Part shown: piece by piece, positions 1 through 11,560 of the stretch | Numbering within the stretch: position 1 is the stretch's first letter | Layout of the letters: every line of letters begins with the position of its first letter | Translations under genes and position numbers: made by a program | Notes under the pieces: model-generated | The model's input: only the letters and a program-made list of their open reading frames with translations | Databases searched by the model: none | Told to the model about the DNA's origin: nothing | Origin: Magicicada septendecula | Lineage: Eukaryota; Arthropoda; Insecta; Hemiptera; Cicadidae | DNA length: 64,000 nt | Direction: 5' to 3' | Assembly: GCA_034769895.1 (NCBI GenBank) | Contig: CM068372.1 | Location: 242,010,343 to 242,074,342, forward strand

Positions 1-1180
1 ACATATTTTATATCTATATACTTTTTATCTATGTAACACATATTATTGTACCCACATCTATTGTCTATGATTGTGCACCACGCATATATTTTTACACATA
101 TTTTTGTATTTGTATTTTACGATCATGTATCACACATATATTATTATTCATGTATTTGTGATTATGACACACATGTTATTGCATTTATATACTTGTAACT
201 ATGTAACGTTTTGTAATAATCTTTGTCTATTCATTTTATATAATATGCAATATTATTATGTATAAATCAGCTGGCTTTGACTCGCTTAAATTATTAATCA
301 TGACTTGCATAAATATTTGCAATTTAAATCTGGCCCATCAAAGGATGAGTCACAGATTATTCATTATCAAGCTTTCATGTTTTGTATTGTATGCATGTCT
401 GCTGATTCATGCACGTTTATAATCATGTATGAATCAGTTTGCAAGCCAACTTTGGTCTGTCTAACTTTATCATTATCAACCAGTCCAAGGTTTTATCTCT
501 GGGCAACTTAATGTTATAATCTTTGTTATCTAACATTCCAATGTCGATAATTAAGACATCAAATTACTAATGGTTAATCCCTATTAGTAAGAACATACAT
601 GTTTGTGTTTTTTTTATAATATAAATTGTTAACAATGTATTACAAAAAAAAATCGCTCGATTTTTTGCGGGCAGTTATGTACAATAATGTTCGTATTTGT
701 AATGTGGGAATTATATTAATGGAAGGTTGGCTAATCTGTTTCATAATCTAATTCTGCTTGCTACTGCAGACATGACGTGCACAGTGCTCTGAGCGTTCAA
801 ATACAACAGACGTTAGTTACGCTTGTTGCGTTTCGCCTGTCGGCTTAACTATTTTCATGTCGCGACATATTATGTAGGCCTTAGGCCTAAATTATTTCAT
901 GTTCTCTTCAAGTGTTGCATAATTACGTTCATTTATAAAATGTAATTTTTCTTTTGTAATGTGATTTTTCTCAGACGTCATGATGCCTGAAGGCTTAGCT
1001 AACCTTCTTCAAATCTAAGTTCATTTGTACCATTTACGTACAATAAATGTATTAAATTACAGTCCGCTTATCTACAATTATTTTCACCACCCTGGCCAAT
1101 TTAACTCTACGACATTATTAAAATGATTAACCAAGGAATCTACACGTCAAAATTTTTAGTTCAACATCTATATTAATCAA
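1..1180. other. AT-rich stretch, no gene recognised
   Basis: No coding region or known repeat was recognised. Positions about 30-200 hold a weak degenerate minisatellite whose unit resembles ATGTATCACACATAT, with starts near 31, 68, 125 and 163. I looked here for the 3' LTR expected for the gag-only element to the right (TG...CA ends, polypurine tract) and did not find it. Confidence 0.4.
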
Positions 1181-2640
1181 TCACAATTCTTAACAGCCGC
1201 TGTTCCATAGTTCCAGTTTGATTCCCCCTGAATCACCCCCCTGTTAATTTCTAAGTTGTACCAATTTCACAGGCAACCAACTATGGTCAGTTTTACAATA
1301 ATTCTGCCCACAGCTGGTTGTCATCCAAAACCACGGTCTGGGCTGGTAAGGCAATTCATGTCTAAGATTCCTACACGCTAACATAATAATATACCATAAC
1401 AAACACTCATAATTAACATTGCTATCATTACATTAAAATAAACAATTCACATTTAAGTTTGACCAAAAATTACACACCTTACAGCTTTACTTTAGTTTCA
1501 AATTCTATTAAATCTTTCACTTGTTTCATTTATTATTACATTTAAACTATGAATTTCTATTTAACATTTTCATCGTTAATTGGTTTGGGTGATTCTCCGT
1601 TATTCACATGATTTGATTTATTGAATGGGCATTTATATATATATAACCTTACTCACCTTCTTTCGTCTAACAACCACTAACAGATTTGCATAGGGTGACA
1701 CCAATCTCTCAATAATATTTACCTCCACTAATTTCTTTAATTCCACTTAAACCATTCTCCTCTTCTTACAAAATACCTGATACCCTCTTTGTACCTAGGA
1801 TGTGTGTTCCCTTCCCTTATACTCATTCGCTTATTAGTTCCTGGCCTCTCCCAGGCAACTCCGCCAACGCTCATTTACAACTATTCCTCCCGCCACAACG
1901 CCTTGCGTTGAGGACTCCTTACCACACCACCCTCACTACAAAATTTCACCACCACCTATTTACTCTCCATTTACATCACTCTCACTTTCTCTACATACCT
2001 GCACTCTTGCTACTGTGTCCCTTCTATTGACCCGTTTCTTTATTACTTTTATTCCAAAAATCTTATTTTGTCTAACACCCATTTAAAATTAACTTTGACT
2101 GACTGAAATGCCTTATTGAAACAATTATCACCCAAACTTCATCTTTTACCACATTTTACATTAATATTATGCTCATTGAAAACTACATTAGAAAATTCAT
2201 AACTTACCTCATAATAACAATATAACTCAACACCTGAACGTATTGTATGTTTAATCATTTACTATTCATTATAGAATCTAAATCTCAGAAAATCATTTAA
2301 ATTCATCACCAAAGTTCATTTATACAACATTAATTAATTGATTAATTACTCTCCAATTATTTAATTCAATCAGTTTTTTTTAACACTAAGTTATTTTAAT
2401 TACATTTTAAAATTTCACATTTACTTTCATCATTTATTTAGTCTGAAAAATGTTATAATTATTATTAAATCAATTCCTCTTACATACATACATTGTTTGC
2501 ATAAAATACAGAGTACACCATAATGTAATACACATATACATTTGACATCAACACACAAAAGAATATACAATCCAAATTATTATCTGTTATCATTTACCAC
2601 AAATCATTTCATAATACAATCCATTTCGAAACCACGCTAT
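1181..2640 (-). other. Non-coding 3' region of element 1
   Basis: This holds no convincing gene. It contains family-specific blocks: 1190-1380 (a GCCGCTGTTCCATAGTTCC-like start and the later motif CTGGTAAGGCA), 1580-1620 (GGGTGATTCTCCGTTATTCA) and 1790-1950. The same blocks occur in the 3' region of the element at 34.5-60.3 kb. Open frames here are short and unlike known proteins. Confidence 0.55.
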
Positions 2641-2673
2641 TCACATAATTAAATGTTCATGAACAACAACTGT

Positions 2674-4114
2674 TTAACCACCATCATCGAATAATAGTCT
2701 GGTCTTAGGTATACACAAATCATTTTTTATTAAATACATTATATTATCTCTATCAATATAATGACTATTTAACTTCTCATATTTTTCCACAATACCAACA
2801 GGATTATTCCATATTATTAGATCATATAACTTGTCACCATCGAGTATAGTCATGTCGCCCTTAGGATGATCTGTCACAACCAGGTAAGTTACACTATCAT
2901 CAACATTGTCGTCATCTACTGCTGCACCAATTATGTCATAAGGTAAGAATTCAATATAATCATCATCTCTCTCTCTCTCTTCACTCTCTCTCTCTCTCTC
3001 TCTCTCTTAATTCTTTATACTTTCTACTAATCTCAAATAACTTTATCTTCCTATCAAAATACAACTCTCTTTCAAAATATCTCTCATCATACCATTTCAC
3101 ATTTTTTCTCTTAACCCATGCAGAAGGCACTAAATCATCACAAAAATTCAGGGAACAACTTGAAGACCTCATGTCTTCCTCTAAGGGACTCTTGCCCTTC
3201 AACAACAACATTTGTAAACACCTTGGTTCACAATGCACCTGGAGAAAATTCACCCTCTGCCCCATATCCACAAAATAACTCTCTTCATACTCTCTCACTA
3301 ATTTATAAACACTGATTTCTACCCCTTTACAACCCCTTACTCCCATTTCTCTCTCATTCTCACTAACTATCTCTATATTATCATAATCACTATTTATTTT
3401 CATTATATCACCTTTAAATACCTCGTTTTCAACTATTTTACCACTATTTTTAATTATATCATCATAATTCTCAACCCCACTTACCTTATCGTATTTATTT
3501 TCGTTTAATTGGTCTGTCTCTCTACCATTTTCTACCCCCACTACACTATCATCATCATCATCATCACTATTTAATATTTTATTCTCTAACGCTACCACTT
3601 CCACTATTTTACCATTATTATTATTTATCATATATCTAACACTGTTACCTAACTTCTTATTTATTATCTGATTTAATTTCCTGTCTAAATGTTTATTCAT
3701 TTCGTTAATCTTCTCCTCGCAATTGTTACTTATTGATTCTATTACTTGTTCTTTAAGTGTATTAAAACGTTCGTCAATCTCAATCAGATGTTTATTCATA
3801 TTAATTTCAAATTGAACATTTTGTGTATTCATTTCATCAAATTTAGCACTAAAATTACTTTTTATTTCTTTAATTTTGCTCTTTTGTTCATCCAACTTTA
3901 CATTCTGCTCATTGAATTTCATATCTAACATTGTTTGTTTCATTTTCAGCATTTCATAACTATCGTCAGATTTTTTACTTTGGACCGACGTCGACTGATT
4001 CGTTACGCCTTCCATTATTTTTGATTCGGTCTTGCTCACATCACTATTTATTTGACTTTCCGTCTGGCTGTCAGTGAAGCTGACTTCATTGTTAGTATTT
4101 TCATTTGTACTCAT
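2674..4114 (-). pseudogene. Broken gag-like gene of a gag-only retroelement
   Basis: The first part (4114-2981, 377 residues) starts with a Ser/Thr/Glu-rich segment containing DSQTESQI. A lysine- and glutamate-rich predicted coiled coil follows (about residues 50-170), then an acidic linker, then a C-terminal domain. That domain matches the 446-aa proteins at 44271 and 51524: VYxLxRE, GQRxNF, LLxGKSP, VPS, WYxER and RKYxE are shared. The frame is lost in a CT/GA microsatellite (2967-3008) that encodes RERERE before a stop. The remainder continues in another frame to 2674 and ends FDDGG, where the relatives end WDDGG. The protein is presumably a Gag-type structural protein; the C-terminal domain is unknown to me. 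The ATG at 4114 fits the short leader seen in relatives. Confidence 0.65.
2967..3008. repeat. CT microsatellite inside the gag-like gene
   Basis: A run of CT dinucleotides interrupted once by TTCA. It lies in the coding part of the gag-like gene and shifts its frame, consistent with replication slippage. Confidence 0.9.
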
Positions 4115-4165
4115 TTTGCTTATTTAATTTTTTACTTATTTATAGTACCTATATCAATAATAGTA

Positions 4166-5298
4166 CAGTACAACCTGTCACATCCGGACCTGTGATATCC
4201 GGAACCTCCCATATCCGGACATATCTCTAAACTAATTTTTGCAATTTTGGTTAGCAAAATGGTTAGGGATGTAAAGATACTACTCTTGATGTTTTGGCTG
4301 TTCACCACTTTTTCTTCACTACACTTACGTCATTCTGCGATATGGTTCACTATTTTTGAATATTTAAGTTTTTACAATTGAAAACTTTATTTGGGGCAAC
4401 TGAGTCTTAGCTTGCGTCCAGCCGATGCAGCGGCATTAGGTCGACTCACTTTACATGCGGGCGGACGTCACTGCCTTTCTTGCTACCAAATTTCGTCGCT
4501 GTTCATAGCCTTCATGTGTCAAATTGTTAGTAGTGGCATCGGGAACATGGTTTGTGAGTGTTCCCCAAGCGTTGACGAAATTACATTGCCTCTCTACAAG
4601 TCACACAAAGGGGCGGGATCTCTAATTATGTTTCCGCCCGCTTCTGAACACGAGGTGAACAAAATTCACAATCAAGCCATGTTGTTTTAGCTTCTCAGTG
4701 TCGGTTGCGCGCCTGCTGGTGTTTGCGCGTGTCACACAGTACTACAGTTCTTAGAATTGTATTGCGTTGTTGCATACCTGCCGCATTCCAACGTACAGCT
4801 ACAAAGTTTTTACTTTTCTCCCCAACGGAAAATACACGCATGTGCGCACTGGACTTCTGGGAATTAAACTGCTGTTGAACACACTCACTGCCGCATTCTA
4901 TTGTACCGGCTACACCTCACTGTGCCTTTGTTTGAACTACAATTTATATTACCATGGGACTGATCACGCAGATGAAAACGAATTTACAATTTTTTAATAA
5001 AATAAAAAACCCTCCTTTTTATCCCCGTTACAGGGACGGAAAAGTGAAAGTTGTAGTACTGATGTAGGCGTACTGTAAGTAAAACTTTTTAACCAATTTT
5101 ACTTTTTGTATTTTAAAGAGTACAGTGTACAAATACAAATGCTAAACCAATAGAAACGTCTAAAAAAAACATTCAACAACAAACGCGTTCATTATTTCTG
5201 GCCCTCTAGCTATTTATAAATGACCTTGTGATATCCGGATTTTTCCATATCCGGATCAGCCGGTCACCATGTTAGTCCGGATATGACAGGTTGTACTG
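4166..5298. mobile_element. Non-autonomous Tigger/pogo-like DNA transposon
   Basis: Terminal inverted repeats of about 24 bp (left start CAGTACAACCTGTCACATCC; right end is its inverse with one change) are flanked by TA on both sides (4164-4165 and 5299-5300), the target duplication of the Tc1/mariner/pogo group. The CAGTA ends resemble those of the Tigger element at 12202. ATATCCGGA occurs several times next to each end, which could be transposase-binding sites. No transposase is visible: the open frames inside (4391-4690, 4767-4997) match nothing I know. The element sits in the leader of element 1, so it inserted later. Confidence 0.8.
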
Positions 5299-5430
5299 TA
5301 TAACATAACCCTATCTGACACTCTCGTCATCTATGTCTATTTCTAAGTACATACCAAATTACTCATTCCAAACAACCAACCTGTTTCTCAAAACAGGTCC
5401 ACATTTGCATAAATTTTATTTATGCAAATG

Positions 5431-5450
5431 GTCCAGCTGTTCGGGCGCCA
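5431..5450 (-). other. Primer-binding site, lysine-tRNA type
   Basis: The minus strand reads TGGCGCCCGAACAGCTGGAC one base after the LTR end. The first 14 bases match the primer site used by retroelements primed with lysine tRNA. It fixes the inner edge of the 5' LTR. Confidence 0.8.
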
Positions 5451-5451
5451 T

Positions 5452-6574
5452 TGTTAAGTTTTATTTACTTTTATTAATTTATTAATAGACTTTGTTTACA
5501 ACTACATACTTTCGGCTAGTGTTGCCGCCATGTTGTCTAGTACCAACTCAAACTTTTTACTCACCGTGTCCAGGGTCTCGTTGGACGAGCTGAAAACAAC
5601 AAGATGGTTGCTTGGAAATGATTACTTCAAATCTACTTGTATTTACGCAAACTTGTGTTTATTCATTATTTAGTTTTGCTGTTGTATATTTATGACAATG
5701 ACAAAATTACTCCCTCCATCTCTTACACTTTTACTATTATAACATTAATACAGTACATTATTTATTTTAACATCAACCTTTCTTCAAGAAAATTAACTTG
5801 TTACACACTAAAACAGATGCTGCAAAAATACTAAACTATCTTCTCTTAACGTAAACCAGTGCTTTTTTAATTACGTAATTCAAACTCACCCATACGCTCA
5901 CACACGCTTTCACATTAGACAAGTTATATTCCCCTTAGTGCTCATTTTTTGTCGCGTTCTTGTATTTTATGTAAAAATAATAAAATTTGGTAGGTTACTT
6001 CCCTTTTATCATGTTGAAGGTACTCTCTTACAATGTTTCCTCATAGACACGCACTAACTTATCGCCGAACTGTCATATTGCTTAAATTTTCTCACTGTAT
6101 CTACTTGTTATATAAAATACTGTTTTAGATCATCAAATATCAAAATTTTCACATTTTTTACGTGCGGGCACCCGCGATTTACGTTCTGGAACTTTTACGT
6201 GCTATTCGCACAAGTTGTTATTGCAGACTGGGATGAGACGAACTGCTGCAAAATCTAAGATGGGGGGGGGGTCATGTGACCAAATCTTATTGTCTTATTA
6301 GTATGACGAGCCAATTTCTGAGGCGAGGCCAATTACGCATTGCATTCCACGTAATGTATTTACAGGCTCGGCCGTTATGTAACTGGTGACTTCATCGGTC
6401 AAAGTTCGTTTGCTAAATACTGTTGTTTTGCGTCTGCAATGTTGACCTTGATACGATTTCATGCACTTGTCTGCGTTACAAAAATTTACAATTATGATTT
6501 CTACTTTTGAATTACAAATAAAATTTATGTTTATTTTCCCCAAAACACTAGGAGGGCTGAAATGTCCCGTTACA
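5452..6574 (-). repeat. 5' LTR of element 1
   Basis: About 1.12 kb, ending on the minus strand in TGTAACGGG and TTAACA, like the LTRs at 34502, 42927 and 59026 (TGTAACG...CA). It directly abuts the primer-binding site. A GCGGGCxCCGCxATTTACGTTC segment (about 6163-6185) is shared with the LTRs at 34.5 and 59.0 kb. The open frame 6298-6636 is incidental. Confidence 0.75.
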
Positions 6575-6984
6575 CACCATACTGTTTTATTGGCAAGTGG
6601 TAAACAATGTCTTAGTTCTTCTTCTTGAATGTACATTTATGTGTAACAATAATTACTCATAAGTGTTTTGTAATAACTTTCTGTTTTTAATGTGTTTTGA
6701 TTTTGTTACCAATATCATAATAGTTATTTATGAATTTCTTTAACAGGATTGAAAAAATACACATATAAGGAGTAATAAAAGACTGCAGCACAGTGTCATT
6801 TCTTTTAATTTATAGTTGACAAAATTATAACACATTGGATAATAACTTCAAAACTTAATTCGTGTAATTTTAGTCAGACAGATTTTGTAATGACACTTAT
6901 CTTTCTTGACAACCAGGTGATGATCTCAAATTGTAAGGATATTTATGAAGATCAATACATCAAATAAATAAGGCAGTTATGAAA
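6575..6984. other. No feature recognised
   Basis: AT-rich sequence between the LTR of element 1 and a LINE remnant; nothing recognised. Confidence 0.4.
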
Positions 6985-7520
6985 TTCAACATGAAGGTTT
7001 CTACCAATAAAAGTGAAGTAATGGCATTGATAGCAAATACAATACACGGTTAAAATTTACAATTGATGACAAGAGTATTGAATAAGTTGGAACATTTAAA
7101 TAATTAGAATACACTATATCACATTTAAATAATTTTGATCAAATAAAAAAAAAATAGATATATTCAGTTTTATAAATGGTGCCATAAGGACAGCTCTATA
7201 AAATAAAGTTAGGAAAGAGACAACATTAAAGCTTTACAAGGTAATGTTCCCTGTATGGGAGTGAAACATGGATAAGTTAGACTGCAAAGAAAGAAATGAA
7301 ATGTTTAGGATATAGGATATAGAAAAATGTCCAATAAAAGAAACACAGGTGTCCAAGGAAAACTAAAAATATTAGACTTCAATAAAGGAAAGCTGGAAGA
7401 AATGGATATCTCACATGCAGAGAATGAAACGAGAGAAACTAGTTACATTGTTAAAAACATTACAGAAAGAAGGGACAAACATCTGAGGAAATGCTGGGTG
7501 ACCATATCTATATGCTAAAG
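6985..7520 (+). pseudogene. LINE retrotransposon remnant, C-terminal part
   Basis: With stops ignored, 7150-7330 encodes INGAIRTAL, NKVRKETTLKLYKVM and KERNEMFR. This resembles the region after the reverse transcriptase in non-LTR retrotransposons, where INGxIRRxL and KTRxETxLKxYKVM are typical. The downstream open frame 7327-7518 (KRNTGVQGKLKILDF) fits the next segment. Several stops are present, so this is an old fragment. A similar family is present at 10430-11560 on the other strand. Confidence 0.6.
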
Positions 7521-9070
7521 GCATAAAATGTCTTAGCCATGGTGTTGACAAGACTTTGTTATGGACAAATTGTATCATGTATCAGTGGAAGTGCCAGTCT
7601 GGCTGTAATAGGTTATGAAAAGTAAAATATCATAACTATAAAATAGTTATTTTATACATATATTCTACTGATGTACTGGATATATTGAGCAAACATAAGT
7701 ATACAACATGTGATATAAATGCCAAAAAAACATGATATCGATACACGTCTGTAAGTACCAAGTGACAAGCAAAAAACAATATCAGAAATCAAAGGTATAG
7801 CTGATATATATTACTATTAAACTTGCAGCCTCTACAACTGTGACTGTTCCACCACTCTGTGTTTGGTATGCAAGTACAATGAGATTGGGTGGGGTTGAGA
7901 AAGCTCGTGCATTCTTGTGCTTAGCAGCCCTGTGCCACAGGTAGATGTTATACACCACAGTTTTATTTGCTTGTTTTGTCAATGCAATGCAATGTCAATT
8001 TAACAAAACAAAATAACATTCAGAGATACATTTACTGAATCTTCTACACACACAACTATTATCTAATAACTTAGTTGTACCAACTTATAAACCAGCAATA
8101 GTGAATGATTGTACAGAAATGGCCATTTTGGTAGGCACAACTGATTGCTAGGTAATAAACTTATTACTAGGCAGAAAGATGTTTCAAGGCATTGAAATAT
8201 TTTCTAAACAGTAGCTTGTTGCTAGGCAACAATAATTAGTTGGTAAGGTCTGACTAGTTTCTTAGAAGCCAGATAGATAACATGTTAGATTATTAGATTG
8301 TTATATACACTAGCATTGTAATCTGTTACCTGACTAGTGACTGGTAGATAGATAACATGCATTTGTTAATTTCCTAGGTTAACTAGGTTGGTAAGCTAGG
8401 AAGAGGTTCTCCATAAGTCCCTGGATATCTGCAGGGAAAAGAGTTCCCAGTCTATTTGAAATGAAAAACTACTAAAGAAGAATAAGGGCTGATGATAATA
8501 TTTTAATATTATTAGACATCTGTCACGCTAAAAAATTAGATATACAACAAATTCAATCATGTCCTAGAATTATTATGTGTCTGTTTCCAAAGTAAAATAA
8601 AACATATACATGATCTACTTTTTACGTACCGGTAGCGTAAATGTAGAAGATTTTACCAAGTTTGGATATCTTATAAAATATTGAGAAAATTGGCTGACAG
8701 AAAGGGCATTACACGTCAACATTCTTCCTAACGTTCAAATGGTAGTGAACAAATTTTGACCTGAAGGCATGCCATAGTAATGTTGTTATTAATTTACTTA
8801 ATGTATTATTATCATCAAATCAATATTTCAGTATAGTCAAATGCATTAATATCATAAATCTCAATAACATTTCTATTTCTGTGGAAATAATTGGACAGAT
8901 TAACAAGATTAACTTGTAAATTACTTGGTATTTAATATTAGTAATGTTAGTACTTAATATTAGTGTAGTAATGGTTTTTGGTACTGTACTTGTATAGAAA
9001 AAAGTAGTGACACTTTAACTGAACCTTAAATTGGTTTTTCTTAACATAAATATAGTAATTATTCTAGTTA
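7521..9070. other. Non-coding stretch, probably intronic
   Basis: No gene recognised. A weak cluster of CTAGG-containing repeats lies at 8140-8400. The open frame 7782-7982 (minus) matches nothing I know. If the acid phosphatase gene continues to the left, this is intron. Confidence 0.35.
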
Positions 9071-9071
9071 T

Positions 9072-9079
<8 letters not shown>

Positions 9080-9111
<32 letters not shown>
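9080..9111. repeat. AT microsatellite
   Basis: Uninterrupted AT dinucleotides, about 16 units, just downstream of the acid phosphatase exon's donor site. Confidence 0.95.
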
Positions 9112-9117
<6 letters not shown>

Positions 9118-9151
9118 CAGCATATTTTAAGAAGAAATGTTTGTAAATTAC

Positions 9152-9337
9152 CTGAATTGTAAGTGTATCAAAAATTCTATTAACTTTGAAAAATTGCCTT
9201 ATCTCATCTCCAGAGTGAAACGAAATATAATCAAATAGATTATTATATCCAGTTAATATTTTCCGTACTTCATCAGATTCCATTACTCTGTCTAATTCTT
9301 GTTGATACTTTGAACAGTTTGCTGTTACTCCAATAAT
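9152..9337 (-). CDS. Internal exon of a histidine acid phosphatase gene
   Basis: This 186-bp open exon (62 codons, phase 0) is bounded on the minus strand by TTAAATAG before it and CAG/GTAATT after it, a good acceptor and donor. The peptide contains NCSKYQQELDRV, then a segment ending FDTLTIQ. This matches the part of lysosomal, prostatic and insect venom-type acid phosphatases that follows the WQPIPVH region, where NCPxFxxEL and VYDTL/VYDPL are typical. These enzymes hydrolyse phosphate monoesters in lysosomes or outside the cell. The active-site RHG and HD motifs would lie in other exons. I could not find neighbouring exons in the window, so the flanking transposons probably lie in long introns. 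An isolated pseudo-exon is the alternative, but the open frame and both splice sites argue for a live gene. Confidence 0.7.
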
Positions 9338-10039
9338 CTATTTAAGAAAAACGATATTAGTAATCAAACACATAGAAAATTCATGTGATACAGGACATAA
9401 TAATTCCAAATGAATATAAAACTTATCATAGTTAATGTTTTAAGCTAGTCTTTATGATGTCTAACTTTATGACGTTATACAAGGTGCTAGTCTCAATAAT
9501 CTTGGTTGATTAATATGGTATTACATGATAAAGTGGTTTATGTGCCACTAGGTGATAGCAGACATATACCGTGAAAGTGAGTCACAGAGCTGACTGAATG
9601 TTGCTTCAAGTACATTTTGCATTTGTGGTACCTAGCAGTTTTTTGTTACAGATACTAAGAAGGAAAGGCATGACTGCACCAAGTTTTGTGCAAATCTCAG
9701 AAAGTGTACAGTAGAAATGTCTGTAATGATTCCACGCGTATTTGGTGCATAAGCACTTGGTCACAGGTAAGTTAACCAAAGCATGCACATTTCAAGGCCA
9801 GCTGAACATAAGCTGATGATGGGAACAACACAGAAAAAACTTTTTAGGAGGACAAATTGTCACAACACTAACAACATCTGACAGTTTAATCAAGAGGCTT
9901 GGCAGGTGAAAATGCAGGAATTGGGTATGAGGCATGCCAGTGAATTGTCACTTATAACTAAGGTACACACCACACCACAGCCAAATTTGTTAAGTCCCCT
10001 AGCTGGTTCATACTGTTCAAGTTTATATTAACAACAAAT
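9338..10039. other. Probable intron, nothing recognised
   Basis: No protein similarity or repeat structure was recognised. A short minus-strand frame at 9606-9788 is not convincing. Confidence 0.35.
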
Positions 10040-10270
10040 CTTATTTCTGGGTAGTTACTGATGAGGAGAGTTGGGTTTATGCTCAGAAGTCTGGAGAGAG
10101 AAGTCCTATCTTAAAGTCACTTCACTAAAATCTAAAAAAAAAACTGACAAGAGCACATTCATAACTTTTGTGTATAAGAGGGTTCTGCATAATTAATTTA
10201 TCCCAGCTGGTTAAAATGTCACTTAACAGTTATGTTGTGATGCTATCACATGATAAGTGTTATTACATTT
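10040..10270 (+). pseudogene. Decayed mariner transposase fragment
   Basis: Translation across stops gives VVTDEESWVYAQKSGE, matching the first catalytic block of mariner transposases (VTGDESWVYGYDPET). A lysine-rich stretch follows, then RVLHN-FIPAG, matching GIVHHEFVPPG. Several stops and frame changes are present and no inverted repeats were seen. It is much older than the mariner at 21.4 kb. Confidence 0.55.
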
Positions 10271-10429
10271 AAAGAAGAATTCTTTACAGCAAATGGCAGA
10301 ATTTTATAATGGCAGATGGAGTAAAGGGTTACTCACAGCTTCATTTGTCCTATTTATAGTTGTTAAATTAGGATGAGATGCTTTCAAGATCTTATATATT
10401 AACGTATGACATACACGCAAAAACATGGA

Positions 10430-10850
10430 TCCATTTCATCATCATCAGTGGTGAATCTGTCCTAAGACAGCTTTCAGCTGAACTGTACTCTCCACATTGT
10501 TCTGTCTCTTCAGCTATTAACAATTACTCCCCATCATCAAATTTACTAACACATCATACCTTCTTCTTCCTTTCCCTCTCCTACCTTCTATCTTTCCCTC
10601 AATTAGTAATTTCTGTAGACAGTTCCTTCTCACAATGTGACCAATCCAGTTTGCTTTTCTTTCTTAGCTCTTAAAATACTCCTTTCTTTACTTATTCTCC
10701 TAAGCACTTCTTCATTTGTTACCTTTTTTCCAGTTAATCTTACCATTTTTTCTCACAACCACATTTCAAAGCTTTCCAGATACTTCTTTTCTCCGTTTCT
10801 AATCATCACTGTCTCTGATCAATGCCCCTTATAAAACATTTGCAGATCTG
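10430..10850 (-). pseudogene. LINE remnant, C-terminal part
   Basis: The minus-strand translation across stops reads LESFEMW, KKVTNEEVLRRISKERSIL and a QTGLVTL segment. This resembles the end of non-LTR retrotransposon proteins, where KVTNEEVLxRI and WIGHILR are typical. It belongs with the reverse transcriptase fragment at 11180-11560 on the same strand; the two are separated by a Penelope-type tail (about 10.85-11.17 kb). Confidence 0.55.
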
Positions 10851-10968
10851 TTCCATAACTTCACATCAGTTCCTCTTGACCAAAAGAGTAGAGTTTAATT
10901 TTTTTATAATTAGTAAAATAGTTTACCTTTTTCTTGTCCATCTGGTGGCCTTTTTTCTATATTTAATT

Positions 10969-11004
10969 CAACGCGTTTCGGGACATATGCCCCATCATCA
11001 GGAT
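10969..11004 (-). ncRNA. Hammerhead-ribozyme-like motif in a Penelope-type tail
   Basis: The minus strand contains CTGATGA (11001-10995), a stem II of GGGGC/GTCCC type around ATAT, GAAAC (10979-10975) and GCGTT. This gives the core CUGANGA...GAAA, a two-base-pair helix III (AC/GU) and U before the cleavage point. That is the minimal hammerhead layout reported for Penelope-like elements. The flanks show no Penelope protein, so this is a short 3' tail inserted into a LINE. Confidence 0.6.
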
Positions 11005-11179
11005 TATCCCTTGTTGAAGTTCGTCGATCGTTAAAATATTAAAAACACTATATACAATTTTACACATAACAATAAATATAATATAAACATAAAAAACACA
11101 CATAAAATACCCAAACTTGAGACACACGCAATATCGGTGGTGCGCACCACGACATGCTATAGTCGACTCATAGCAAATA

Positions 11180-11560
11180 TTCTATGCAACATTTTTTGTA
11201 AGTCTTCTTCACTGCTCACTAGAACTACCAGATCATCTGCATACTTGATGATCATAATTCTTTGTCCTCCAATTACCACTCCATCCATCCCTTCTAAAGC
11301 TTAATTCATCATCTCCTTGTTGTACATATTGAAAAGTGTTGTAGACATGCAACAGTCTTGTTTCACTCCTCCCCTTATGCACATTGCATCTGTTTCTTCA
11401 TTTTCCACTCTCACGACTATCATCTGCCCTGAGTAAAATCACTTGTGAAACCTTCTATCCTCCAGTCAGTTCCTATGTTTTTCATTATCCTTATCAGCAT
11501 CACCCAGTTGCTTGATCACCCATTATCATACTCCTGAGATTTGGCTCCATATCACTTATA
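11180..11560 (-). pseudogene. LINE reverse transcriptase fragment
   Basis: The minus strand encodes RGGVKQDCCMSTTLFNMYN, matching the RGVRQGCxLSPxLFNxY block, then GVVIGGQRIMIIKYADD with the catalytic YADD box, then SSEEDLQKMLHRI. An internal stop follows FNMYNKEMMN. This is the palm domain of a non-LTR retrotransposon reverse transcriptase. I cannot place the clade without a search. Confidence 0.75.

Larger units (their letters stand above)
1181..6574 (-). mobile_element. Gag-only LTR retroelement (element 1), 3' end not found
   Basis: Read on the minus strand, this has a 5' LTR (5452-6574), a primer-binding site (5431-5450), a short leader, a broken gag-like gene (4114-2674) and a long non-coding 3' region. 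It is related to the plus-strand elements at 42.9-57.8 kb: the gag-like proteins share their N-terminal motif and C-terminal domain, and the non-coding regions share blocks (1190-1380 with 37490-37640; 1580-1620 and 1790-1950 with 36390-36720). No protease, reverse transcriptase or integrase is visible, so it would depend on a relative. The leader is stretched by an inserted DNA transposon (4166-5298). The two shared 3' blocks occur in swapped order compared with 35.7-38.8 kb, so this copy has been rearranged. Confidence 0.7.

Noticed and set aside
4391..4690. 99-codon frame inside the Tigger-like element
   Set aside because: No transposase motif; the element is too short to encode one.
8218..8230. 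GTTGCTAGGCAAC resembles an RFX X-box
   Set aside because: No gene start is nearby and the area holds other CTAGG repeats; a chance match is likely.
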